Shown here: positions 24,601-33,700 of the stretch, one piece after another
Numbering within the stretch: the stretch's first letter is position 1
Layout: each line of letters starts with the position of its first letter
Notes under the pieces: generated by a model
The model's input: only the letters and a program-made list of their open reading frames with translations
Told to the model about the DNA's origin: nothing
Database searches by the model: none
Source: an uncultured Clostridium sp.
GTDB taxonomy: Bacteria > Bacillota > Clostridia > TANB77 > CAG-508
Direction of reading: 5' to 3'
DNA: 35,411 nucleotides
Assembly: GCA_947573965.1 (NCBI GenBank)
Contig: CANPHV010000004.1
Span: 1-35,411 of the forward strand
Translations under genes and position numbers: made by a program

Positions 24601-27600
24601 AATAATTTATCATTTACGTCTTTTTGTTGTTCTTCTGTGTTATATAGATAATTATTTCTTTCACTTTCCTTTCCATTCATCCATGGAATATCTTCCCACA
24701 CACGTCCAGAAAGTTTAATGTATTTTCTTGTATTTAGCACTGTTACTTGATTTGCTTTTTTATCTAAGGAATCTTTTTGTAATTCTACCAATTTAAATTT
24801 CTGTGAAGCACTATTGTTAACGCTTTCTGCTATTACATTTGTATTATCTTTTACCTCTATACCTTTTTGTGCTTCTTTAGAAATAATATTAAAGTATCCT
24901 TCTTTTGTCATTTTTACTAACCAAGTTTGATCTACGTCTTTGTTCTCTTCTGCTATTACAATTTTATTTTCGTTATTTACTACAATAGGATATTGCTTGT
25001 TTGCATTCTTTAAACTTATTGTATAAGCTCCATCTCCTACATAGGCCATATAAAATTGTTGCATTATACTGTTGTTTCTTTCTTTTATTTCTATCTGGTT
25101 GCCATTTAGATTAAGTACTTTATTCGTGTTTAATGCTGTTTCTATTTCATACCAACCATCTGGTATTATTTTATTTTCAGCACCTATTTCTGTATCATAA
25201 GATTTTTGCCTTGTTACGTCGATTACTGCTTCTTTTCCTTTTTCTTGTCCTTGTTCTGTATCCCAAATAATATAATCTCCATCTGTTTCGTAGTAATCAT
25301 CATGCTCTCCCACTGAAGTTTCGATTAATGTATATTTTCCTGTTAATAGATTGCAAACTTTTAGTTCTGCTTTATCATCTGTTTTAAACTCTGTTGCTTC
25401 ATTTTCATCTAATGTATATTGCAAATTACTTAAGTAAATAGTTCCTTCTGGATTTTTTTGTATCTTTCCTTCATGGTCTACTGCAATTAAGTACTTACCT
25501 TCTTCATTTTTGATTTTAAAGCCTATTCCATCTAATTTTATTTCGTCATTATTTGGATCTTTTTTATGAACTTGTATATTTCCTGTATGTTTTTCATTTT
25601 TTACATTTAGTGTTATCAAACTTCCTGGTGTTACTTTTTTTAGTATTTTTACATCTGGTAAATATCCATAATGTGGTGTCACTATTTCTTCCAAATTATA
25701 AGTATGATTCGATTGTAAATTTTCAAATAATGCATATCCGTTTTCATCAGTGGTAATGGTTTTATCATATCCTAGTTCTTCTGAGTATAATCGCATTTGT
25801 ACTCCTGCTAACTTTATGTTTTTTTGGTCTGCATCTTCTTTTATGATTTCAAGACAAGCTGGTGATCCTACTACTAATCCTCCTGGCCATTCAACTTCAT
25901 CTTTAACAACTTCTGGAGCAGTTTCTGTCCACTCGCCAAATTTTACTTCTCCAACTGTTCCTACATCTTGGCATTTATCTCCTGGATAATATAAAATTCC
26001 TCCTACTCTATATTTATATATATAACAAGTTCCTGTATAAGATGCCTTGGCTTTTATTCTAGAAATACCATTACTGCATTTTTCTTTTGGCATTTTAATA
26101 TAAAAAGTTGTGCTTCCTTGTGCTATTTTAGAATTTCCATTTTCATCACAAGTTTCATAACCTGTAATCCCATTTCCTTTTAAATCATATATTTCAAATG
26201 TATATACAACATTTTGATTACATCTTACTTTAAATGGTCCATATATAGCATTATCATCTAATATCTTCATTTCAACTGTACTGTTTTCTTTTGTTAAAGT
26301 AATACTTGGACTGATTCTTTTTGATTCACGATCCTCTAACCATTCTATATCTCCCCTTGGATAATGTGTGGTTTCGTTCTCACATTTAGAATCACATCCA
26401 TGAGCTGCTGCATTAGGCGTTCTACACACTCCTTTACCCGTTGGGCCTCCTGTAAACATTACACTATGACTATCTATTAAATTACCATTCTCATCCTTAC
26501 CATCCCATGTATAATCAGTTTGATGAGCTTCACTTCCTCTTGCTTGAACCTCAAAATTTGCTGTTGTCACTAGCATTAACGCAGTAACTATTAGAAGAAA
26601 TATCTTCTTTATTTTCAAAGTACGTTTTTTATGAACTAGTAATATTGCTATTCCTATTGTTATCATCGCTATTATACCAAAAGATATATAATAAATAGTC
26701 CCTGTACTAACAGAAATAATCACCTCTGCCTTTGATTGATTATTGCCTGTATCTTTTTCTTCTGTTCCTGATGAATTACTAATATATTCTATTCTTGCAG
26801 TATTTGCAATTGTTCCTGTCGTATTCGCTGTCATCTTCTTAGTTGCTACTAAAGTTACTTCTGTACTTTCCCCTGGTGCTAGTCTTTGGTTGGCAAGGCT
26901 TGTATTAATCAACTGTTGCTTTGTCTTAGATGACCAATTTTGATTAGAAGAAGCTATTAAATCTTCTGGTAATTCATCTACTATTCTCCCTACTGTTGCT
27001 GCTATTTCTCCTTGATTGGTTATGGTCATTTTGTATTCAATCGAAACAGTTGCTCCTTCGATTTCTTTTGCCTTTATTTCTATTTTAGCTAGTTTTTCAT
27101 TATGATAAGTATATTGTTTTGTTCCTTTATTCGTTTTTACTGTAATCTTTGAAATTGACTTATCCAATTTTAAATCACAAACCTTATTTTCTATTAAACC
27201 AATGTCCATATTCGCTACTGATGTTTGTAAATTGTTTACCTCTATCATTCCTACTGTCACTGTTTGTCCATTTATTTTTAGCTTTTTGGCAACAGCATCA
27301 GAATTTGAAGTTTGTGATACTCCATTTTTTTGATATTGTGTAGTCTGGTAACGACTTTCATCATATTGAAACAAAATAAGATAATTTCCCTGCTTTAAGT
27401 CTGTAAATCGATAGTTTCCATTTGTTCCTGTTTTCACATTTTCTTTTACTACCGTTGCCTCTTTCATGTCTACTAGTAATACTGGAATTCCACTTAAAAG
27501 TTGTTCATTTGCTTGTCTTTGTCCATCTTCATTCTCATCTAACCATGCTACTCCAGATACACTATATGTCTTATTATCTCCTGGCTTGTTAGGATTGTCT

Positions 27601-30554
27601 GGATCATCTGGATTAACTGGTTTGTTTGGATCGTCTGGATTATCAGGAATTTCTGGTTCATCTGGATTCTCATATCCTAATGGAAGAATTGTATGTGTAA
27701 TAGTGTTCGAAGTTTTAGTTTCAATATCTTTCCCTGTTACAGTGGCACTATTTTCTACTTTTGTTTTTTCATAAACTGCTCTTGCTGTTGTTTTCACTGA
27801 TATTGTTACACTTTCCTGATAAGGAATTGTAAAATTCAATTGTAAATCTGGTAATTTATTTCCATTTTCATCTTCTCTACTAGTATTTAATTCTTGTAAA
27901 ACTGAATCCAGTTTTTTGTACTTTCCAGTATATGTATATCCACCTAATATTTCTTCCGTTGGATCATCATATTCATTTTTTTCTGTTTCCATCTCCCAAT
28001 TATCATAAGTAACACTAATTGGTTTCACCTCTTCAGGCAACATATCTTCTAAATCAACTCTGAAAAAAGAATACATTGGATAGTTTAAATTTGCTCTTCC
28101 TATGTTCTTTATTCTAATCTCATAATTAATTTCGTCATCGTATTTTACTTCTTCCCCTTCGTTTTCAGAAGTCATTGAGATAGAAACATTTTCATACTCA
28201 TACATAATCCTATTTTCATTAGATTGATAAGTAATATTATCTTCTGTAACACTTGCTGTTGCTATTATTTCTACTCTAGACCCTTCCGTTTGCTCTGTTA
28301 TACTAGAAGGAGGAATTTTACCAATTATATAATATCCCTTTTTATTGGTAGGTACTTTTACTCTAAAAATATTATCTTCTGGCGTATTCGTCTCATTATA
28401 TCTTTCTATATAAGTATCATTTCCATAAAAATACTCAGGTACAAGCTGTTTTGGTAATTTTACTATCACTTCTACTTCTTTATTTTCATCACTTTCTACC
28501 TCAATTGGATAATACCATTCATGCTTTTGGGTATAAATACAAGAGCGAAGAAATACTTTATATTTGGATTGCTTCACAGTATTTTCTAAAGTAAAATTTG
28601 CTGCCTCTGCATCTCCAATCTTAGCTTGAATACTACTAGTTACTTGTTTTTCTTCTACTGCATCTTCTAAATCATTTACTCGTACTTCATAAAAATTAGT
28701 AATACTTTGACCTGGCTTCAATGTACCAATTTCTATTGGAACAGTTTTTACCTCTGGCAAAAAATCATATTCATACACTCCTGAAGGATTATGAAAATCT
28801 GTCTTCAAAGTTCCATAGATTGTTCCTTCTGGTACTTTTCCTATCACTGTTACATTCTCCATTGTCTCTTTTGTTGTATTCGTAACTTTTATATTATATT
28901 TAATATATTCTCCTTCATAAAGAATATCACTTTCGTTTAGGTCTACCTCTCCTTTTACAGGAGCTACTTCTAGCTGCAATCCTTGTATTTTAGTTTCTGG
29001 TGTTTCTTTTGCTAATTGATAATTTGCTTTTGCTTCTTCTGTTTCTTTTTTCCCCTGATATGACTCAATTTTGACTTCTTTTGTCTGGCTTCCAGCTTCA
29101 AAATCTTCTTCTATTTCACTTCCATTTGTATATTGTAAATTCACTGTTGAAAGGGTCGAAGATATGTCTTTTTTAAGAATAATCGTTGCTGCTATTTTTA
29201 CATCTGTCGTTAGTTCAATTTCATTCTTCTCATATTCGGTTTGTTTTCCTGTCAAACTAGCAACTATTTCTTGTCTTCCATTCGCATTTATTTGGCTAGA
29301 TACTTCTTGTAATGTTAATCCATTTTCATGAAATATATTTGAGTTTTGTAAAATCACCTTCTCTACTTCACTTGGAAGTTCTATTTTTATAGTTGGTTCT
29401 CTTAGTAATTTATCTTTCTCTGTATTTGCATGTAAAATCACATCAAATGTGACTTCATTTTGATGCTCATTTGTCCAAGTTGTATTATCTACGCTCATCT
29501 CTATATTAGTTTGCGCTTCTTTCCAAGATATAACGTCTTCCCATTCTTCGCAATAGCTCTCTGTTTCCCCGATTATACCTTTTACTTGATTCGTCATTTT
29601 CACATCATCTGTCATATTGCTTTTAATTTCTTTTGTATGTTCTAACCTTAAAATTCCTTCGTTTTGAATTTCACTAGTAAGCAAAACAATTGCTTCTACT
29701 TCATTTTCATAACAGACTGTTATCGTTCCATCTTCTGCAACTTCTGTCTCACTATCAATGCATGTTATTCTATTTCCATTAGCATCTAAAATTTCAAGCG
29801 TTCCTTTTTCGCCCAACAAATCAATCATATCTTGTTTTACAATTTTTGTACTCTTATAGTTAACATTTGGAACAATCTCCTTTATCTCAATTTTTTCTTG
29901 TGCTTTTGCTTGACTTACTATCACTTTTTGTATTTCCTGATAAGAAGTAGTATAAGATGTTCCATTTATCTGATTTGATTTCATCGCTCCATTGTAAATA
30001 TCACTTGTTTCACGTTCAATAGAAGTAACTCGTCCTATATTCTCTGTCACGGTTCCTTCTATTCCACCTTGATATTCAAGTATCGCATTGTCCTCTGTTT
30101 CTAATTCTACTTTTCCTGTTACTTCTAAACGCAAATCTCTTTCTGGCTTCTCTTCAGAATAAGTATCATAATAACAAATGATTGTATATTCGTGGTCTAC
30201 TATTTCTTTTATTGTTAAAATCCCAGTATTTTCATCATACTCGGTCTCTTTATTCATTACTTTTATGCGATATGGATATTTTCCATCAATTTGATTTACC
30301 TGAATTTTAAGTTCACTTGCTTTAACTTGAATAATATCTTTTTCATATTCAATTTTACTTTTTATTTGGTATTGAAGCATAGTTCCTTGATTTGAACTAG
30401 AAAAATCATAATTAATATATTTTTCTATTTTAGCCTCTACTTGTAACTTAGCTTCTCCTTCTTCATAACTGCTAACAGATAGCATTGTAAATCCTATTAA
30501 TAAACTGATTAGCAATATCATAATTGTTAATAGATACTTTTTCCCTGTTTTCAT
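21681..30554 (-). CDS. Giant multidomain cell-surface protein, apparent in-frame fusion of two anchored adhesin-like proteins
   Basis: A 2957-residue secreted protein. Residues 1-29 form a signal peptide. Beta-rich DUF11/Ig-like repeats follow to about 955, then a Pro-Asp/Asn linker (about 962-991) and an SdrD-type B domain with a calcium-loop-like DENEDGQRQANE (about 998-1110). A DUF11-like domain runs to about 1280. Next come membrane segment 1288-1307, basic HKKRTLKIKK, a second hydrophobic segment (1318-1332) and VQA|RG at 1338/1339, exactly like a C-terminal anchor joined to a new signal peptide. The second ectodomain has two CnaB/SpaA-like domains with plausible isopeptide residues (Lys in LEIIKED, Glu in LEEIV, Asn in VKNEK). 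A ricin-B-like lectin (about 1795-1922) and a block of about 1000 residues shared with the upstream gene follow. It ends IPPTG (2921-2925), a membrane segment and KK. No stop, frameshift or internal ribosome site was seen at the junction. It has its own promoter and AGGAGG site. Confidence 0.88.
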   Translation of the reverse strand: MKTGKKYLLTIMILLISLLIGFTMLSVSSYEEGEAKLQVEAKIEKYINYDFSSSNQGTMLQYQIKSKIEYEKDIIQVKASELKIQVNQIDGKYPYRIKVMNKETEYDENTGILTIKEIVDHEYTIICYYDTYSEEKPERDLRLEVTGKVELETEDNAILEYQGGIEGTVTENIGRVTSIERETSDIYNGAMKSNQINGTSYTTSYQEIQKVIVSQAKAQEKIEIKEIVPNVNYKSTKIVKQDMIDLLGEKGTLEILDANGNRITCIDSETEVAEDGTITVCYENEVEAIVLLTSEIQNEGILRLEHTKEIKSNMTDDVKMTNQVKGIIGETESYCEEWEDVISWKEAQTNIEMSVDNTTWTNEHQNEVTFDVILHANTEKDKLLREPTIKIELPSEVEKVILQNSNIFHENGLTLQEVSSQINANGRQEIVASLTGKQTEYEKNEIELTTDVKIAATIILKKDISSTLSTVNLQYTNGSEIEEDFEAGSQTKEVKIESYQGKKETEEAKANYQLAKETPETKIQGLQLEVAPVKGEVDLNESDILYEGEYIKYNIKVTNTTKETMENVTVIGKVPEGTIYGTLKTDFHNPSGVYEYDFLPEVKTVPIEIGTLKPGQSITNFYEVRVNDLEDAVEEKQVTSSIQAKIGDAEAANFTLENTVKQSKYKVFLRSCIYTQKHEWYYPIEVESDENKEVEVIVKLPKQLVPEYFYGNDTYIERYNETNTPEDNIFRVKVPTNKKGYYIIGKIPPSSITEQTEGSRVEIIATASVTEDNITYQSNENRIMYEYENVSISMTSENEGEEVKYDDEINYEIRIKNIGRANLNYPMYSFFRVDLEDMLPEEVKPISVTYDNWEMETEKNEYDDPTEEILGGYTYTGKYKKLDSVLQELNTSREDENGNKLPDLQLNFTIPYQESVTISVKTTARAVYEKTKVENSATVTGKDIETKTSNTITHTILPLGYENPDEPEIPDNPDDPNKPVNPDDPDNPNKPGDNKTYSVSGVAWLDENEDGQRQANEQLLSGIPVLLVDMKEATVVKENVKTGTNGNYRFTDLKQGNYLILFQYDESRYQTTQYQKNGVSQTSNSDAVAKKLKINGQTVTVGMIEVNNLQTSVANMDIGLIENKVCDLKLDKSISKITVKTNKGTKQYTYHNEKLAKIEIKAKEIEGATVSIEYKMTITNQGEIAATVGRIVDELPEDLIASSNQNWSSKTKQQLINTSLANQRLAPGESTEVTLVATKKMTANTTGTIANTARIEYISNSSGTEEKDTGNNQSKAEVIISVSTGTIYYISFGIIAMITIGIAILLVHKKRTLKIKKIFLLIVTALMLVTTANFEVQARGSEAHQTDYTWDGKDENGNLIDSHSVMFTGGPTGKGVCRTPNAAAHGCDSKCENETTHYPRGDIEWLEDRESKRISPSITLTKENSTVEMKILDDNAIYGPFKVRCNQNVVYTFEIYDLKGNGITGYETCDENGNSKIAQGSTTFYIKMPKEKCSNGISRIKAKASYTGTCYIYKYRVGGILYYPGDKCQDVGTVGEVKFGEWTETAPEVVKDEVEWPGGLVVGSPACLEIIKEDADQKNIKLAGVQMRLYSEELGYDKTITTDENGYALFENLQSNHTYNLEEIVTPHYGYLPDVKILKKVTPGSLITLNVKNEKHTGNIQVHKKDPNNDEIKLDGIGFKIKNEEGKYLIAVDHEGKIQKNPEGTIYLSNLQYTLDENEATEFKTDDKAELKVCNLLTGKYTLIETSVGEHDDYYETDGDYIIWDTEQGQEKGKEAVIDVTRQKSYDTEIGAENKIIPDGWYEIETALNTNKVLNLNGNQIEIKERNNSIMQQFYMAYVGDGAYTISLKNANKQYPIVVNNENKIVIAEENKDVDQTWLVKMTKEGYFNIISKEAQKGIEVKDNTNVIAESVNNSASQKFKLVELQKDSLDKKANQVTVLNTRKYIKLSGRVWEDIPWMNGKESERNNYLYNTEEQQKDVNDKLLANVTVRLKDKNEQTVAFKDNEGNIRTEIETNPKGEYTLNNILIDKLDEYYIEFTYNGMKYESVPASIEKETVGNKAIEKDNRTKYNNSYATIKEKASLNQEGETTHLLTYNVSSKLSTINYGNNLKYGYEGQAYPINGTFNDFLIQANTRNAYDGYLSKVKTAEEIRESGIDEIENINLGLVEREQPDLSLIKDVESIQVSVNNATHIYKYGDRFNANLYSQYNEDGKSGYDMSPQVRYASKYGSMSYTRALYASDVHYDELESDDKIKDQGLRVKMTYKIGIKSSVSSLNSIVNEIEDYYDSKYFEPGKNLNIGKEIDKDGNIKGEKLEYLSLGTSGNNGYHKIRIKGIDLAIEGDKTEGVIFVQVEVKPDKIIEILEKNYEIENYAEIASYSIKDKDGKTYAGIDKDSQPGNLVVGNQDTYEDDTDRAPGIQLVLQEERKVQGTVFIDKTEGKLMTGEIRQGNGIYDEVNEETGVDNVTVELINQRTGRIAQVYNAKTKKWEAATTKTKNGGNYEIGGLLPETKEGYELIYTWGGQTYKKEDGTEELIRVQDYKGTIYNKEQEEKIKNGNNTWYKARDPRYSDAIDDYTTREAIDRQTQMLTNYNKEVIKQYNGSIQLKNNHTETLITQMQSTTPGFIVNLEYNEGISNHRDEYDLDSNGNIKMSGPYIVKKEAYQNLMKNIDFGIVERARQTLALTKEVKKVRLILNNGTVLINAEIGADGKIKDQVKYATYIPNSEAANGQVKMEVDNELLQGARLEVQYGFKVENISELDYLNRDYYTYGNGYGMNNNELVSLNADTVIDYVDNNLAQNTENTGGWNVCPEGDKQKLITEKGLLASELKQTLIETNTVLTTQTLSKPLQPKGTTHQEATLTVYRMLPSIIQDEDSEMGNDAEIIKVIKSGGSTLTTTPGNYIPSEGVKEVDEAKSETVTIIPPTGRITNYIAYTLLSISSLGILVSGIILIKKFVLK
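26541..26693 (-). other. Internal anchor / signal-peptide junction inside the giant protein
   Basis: These codons (residues 1288-1338) encode YYISFGIIAMITIGIAILLV, then HKKRTLKIKK, then IFLLIVTALMLVTTANF and EVQA, followed by RGSEAHQ. The first part resembles the terminal membrane anchor of a wall protein; the second resembles a signal peptide with an AXA-like cleavage site. The only candidate internal start is a TTG at the KIKK position without a Shine-Dalgarno sequence. Confidence 0.8.
27583..27669 (-). repeat. 9-bp tandem repeat encoding a Pro-Asp/Asn linker
   Basis: About 9.7 degenerate 9-bp units (plus strand GGATxxTCT-like) encode triplets such as NPD, DPN and KPV in the linker between the N-terminal repeats and the SdrD-like domain. 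Such wall-spanning linkers often vary in copy number between strains. Confidence 0.8.
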
Positions 30555-30582
30555 ATGTAAACCTCCTAATTTCTCTATTTAT

Positions 30583-30611
30583 AATATACAATGGTTAAAA
30601 CACTTTGTAAA
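30583..30611 (-). promoter_or_regulatory. Promoter of the giant surface-protein gene
   Basis: TTTACA (30606-30611), a 17-nt spacer and TATATT (30583-30588) on the minus strand, 28 nt before the ATG, which has AGGAGG upstream. It implies that this gene is transcribed separately from the 1452-residue gene. Confidence 0.65.
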
Positions 30612-30742
30612 TAGTTATATTTTCCAGTTTTTCTTGCCTTGCTTTTTCCCCTTACGGCTACTCTTTTTTGCTATTTTTTTATGTTTTTTTACATTTTTAT
30701 GACATTTTCGTAATATTGTTTTACATTATGAAAACAAAGAAA

Positions 30743-30768
30743 GAACACACCTTATAATTGGTGTGTCC
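30743..30768 (-). terminator. Terminator of the 1452-residue surface-protein gene
   Basis: A 9-bp stem GGACACACC / GGTGTGTTC (one G-U) with an 8-nt loop is followed on the minus strand by TTTCTTTGTTTT. It starts 17 nt after the stop codon. Confidence 0.8.
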
Positions 30769-30784
30769 CTAATTCTTTATATTT

Positions 30785-33700
30785 TTATTCATCTAGTACC
30801 TTTTTCTTAATCAGCACAATTCCTGTTACCAATACAGTCAATCCTGTAATTCCTAATATTATATATGGCAAATAATTTTGATTTTCTCCTGTTGCTCCTG
30901 TGACAACTAAATTCTTTCCACTATTATCTGCTTCGTCTGGTTCTCCTTCTACTGGATCATAATTTCCAGGTATGGTATAATCAATTTTTCTGCCTTCATA
31001 AGTATTAACTTCTACTTTATTATCAAACGATAAGTCAGCATCCATGTTACTCAACAATCTAGTTAACACCATTGTTTCTATTCGCTCTTGTCCTGGTTCC
31101 ATATCGGCAAATTTGTCGGTATGTAAAATTACATTATATCTTTTAAGAAGCTCTTTTAATCCTGGTGCTATATTTTTATTTTCTTCTAGATCCTCTAAAC
31201 TTAAGCGAGTCCATCTGTTATTGCCACTATTTTTATAATCTAAGTTAAAGTTCAATCCATTATCTGGATAATCAAACAAATCTGTTATCGTTGCAATTTT
31301 CCATTTGTCTCTATCTTTATAGTTTATTGGCAATTTTCCAAAATAATAGTAATCCCTGTCATTATAATCTATTTCACATTCTCGATTATCTACCTTAATT
31401 TCATATTTTATCTTCAAAGTTGCTCCTTGTATAATTTCATCATCCAATTCAATATGTATATTCCCATTTGGTAATATTTTTAAGTGCTTAATCTGTTCAT
31501 TTCTTGGATCTCCTTTTAGGACCACTTGTCCATTTGCTAGAACTACCTCTATATAAGAAATTTCTTTCGTTAGTTTTAATGGTTGTTTTGGTCTTCTAAT
31601 AATACCAAAATCTAAATTGTCAAATATGAATTTTAACTGTCTATCGCTTTGGCTAATATTAAGTAAATCATCCTGATTGCAATCCATCTTAATTTCTAGT
31701 TTACTACTTTCTGCTGAAATTGCATTTAGGGTATTTATAGTTTTCATTGCTTCTTCATAATTAACAGTTTCTACGCTTGTTCTTTCTTCCACTAATTCTT
31801 TCTTGTCTCTTGCATCTGATAGTCTCGCTGCTTCTTTCGTTTCATCAAAATACCAATACATAGATTGTTGTGCCTTTTGATATGCTTCTTGATTAATATT
31901 TCCCACTTTATCAGCTGTTGTTCTAAATAGGGTGGACTTATAATATTCTACACCGCCATTGTCTTCTAAAGTTTCACATCGAGTGCCATCTAACTGATAA
32001 AGTACACTTTTGTCATGATAAGTAAACTTTAAAATATATTGTCCTGGGATAACTCCCTCAAATTGATATCCTCCTCTTTCATCAGTATTTGCTCTCGCTT
32101 CTTTCGTTTTTTCTTCTCCTAAATTCTTAGCATATAAGGTTGCCACTTTTAGTTCAACTGCTTGTTCTTTATCTTCTTCACTATTTACTCGCAATAGTTC
32201 TACTGTAACATCTTTTATGACTTTTTCCTTGTCTGCCTCGTATTGCCCATTTCCTAATCTTTGTTTTTTATAATAATCCGCTTCTGTTAATAGTTCTTCC
32301 ATTGCTTCTTCTTGCCAAACATTTCCTTTGATTGTTCTATTTTTGTCAGTATCTAATATTAAGGACGGTGCTTGGTCAATATCATCTTCATACGTTTTTC
32401 TATTTCCGATGTCTTCATTATTTGGTTCTGAATTAACATCAATACCTGCATAAGAATGTGTAAAGTCAGCATCATCATAAGAAGAATAAGATACAATTTC
32501 TGTTGCAGAATCTAACGTTTTATTGCCATTCAATAAATTGATAATAGCATCGTCTGATAATTTGTACGTTAATACTAAATATTTGTCACTATCTGTTTTT
32601 AATTGTATTCCATTTTCTGGTTCAATTAAAATTCTATCCCATTTATCCTTATACTCTGTTCTTTCCTTTATGCTTGATGTTATATCTTTTGCATTAACAA
32701 CTGTTATCTTTTGATTTTCTATTTTTCTTTCTTCTTCTCTTAATGTCATGATTTCATAATCTCGATCAAAGTAATTATACAATTGATTGATTTTGCTATT
32801 GGTCACATCTGATTCATTACATAATCTAATATCATAGGTAATATATATTTCTAATTTCCCCTTATTTTCCTGTTTACTATCATAAATTACATCAGAAGCA
32901 TATACGGTTCTTGAATAAGGTTGTGATGCACTTTCGTATTTAGCTGCAAAGTTTACTCCCATTTGGAAAATTTCTTCTCCTGGATATTTTTTCTTAAATT
33001 CTTCTATTTGTTGTTCTAATGTCTTTAATCTATTTCCATATTGATATAAGTGTTCATACCCATTCAAACCAATTTTTACTTCTTTTACGTCTTGGAAGAC
33101 AGATAAATTCGGCATTCCTCTTGCTTTAACACCTAAGTTAATGTTAGGAACTTCCTCAATTTCCTCTTCGTAGATATTATCAATTGTATATTTTGCTTGC
33201 CCTAATAAATTATCTGGCGCAGCATCTAAAGTATTTGCTATTAATAAATATTGTTTGTCAATTCCTGAAATTGGTTTCTCTTGTCCTTCATAACCATATA
33301 GGTAGGTTCCACCATAGTTGATGGTAGATGTCGACGTTTTTTCTAAATATTCACGGTCATAATTTAGCCTATATCCACTATTTTGTGCTACTCCTTTGGT
33401 AATGGTTGCATAATCATTATTAAATTTATCTCTTAAGTTATCATCTGTTGCTTTACTTCCATTATCTTTTCCAATATTGACTGGTACCGATTTATAGCAC
33501 ATTCCATTATATTCAAATTCTATATAAGCTCCTTCTAATTGTTCTATTTCTATTTTCTTCGCCGTTGGATCTCTTTGATAATCACCAAATAGATAAGCTC
33601 CTTCTTCTTGTTCTCCTTTTGTATTGGTAATCGTATTGGTCACTCTTGTGTCGATTATCTCTCCTTGTGCATTTCTTAAGGTAACTGTTACATTTTTTAC

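Noticed and set aside
26541..26693. Separate downstream gene starting inside the giant frame
   Set aside because: The only candidate start near the second signal-like segment is a TTG without a Shine-Dalgarno sequence, so one continuous product is more likely, although weak reinitiation cannot be ruled out.
27583..27669. CRISPR-like array
   Set aside because: The units are 9 bp, contiguous, degenerate and in frame within a coding region; there are no spacers or cas genes.
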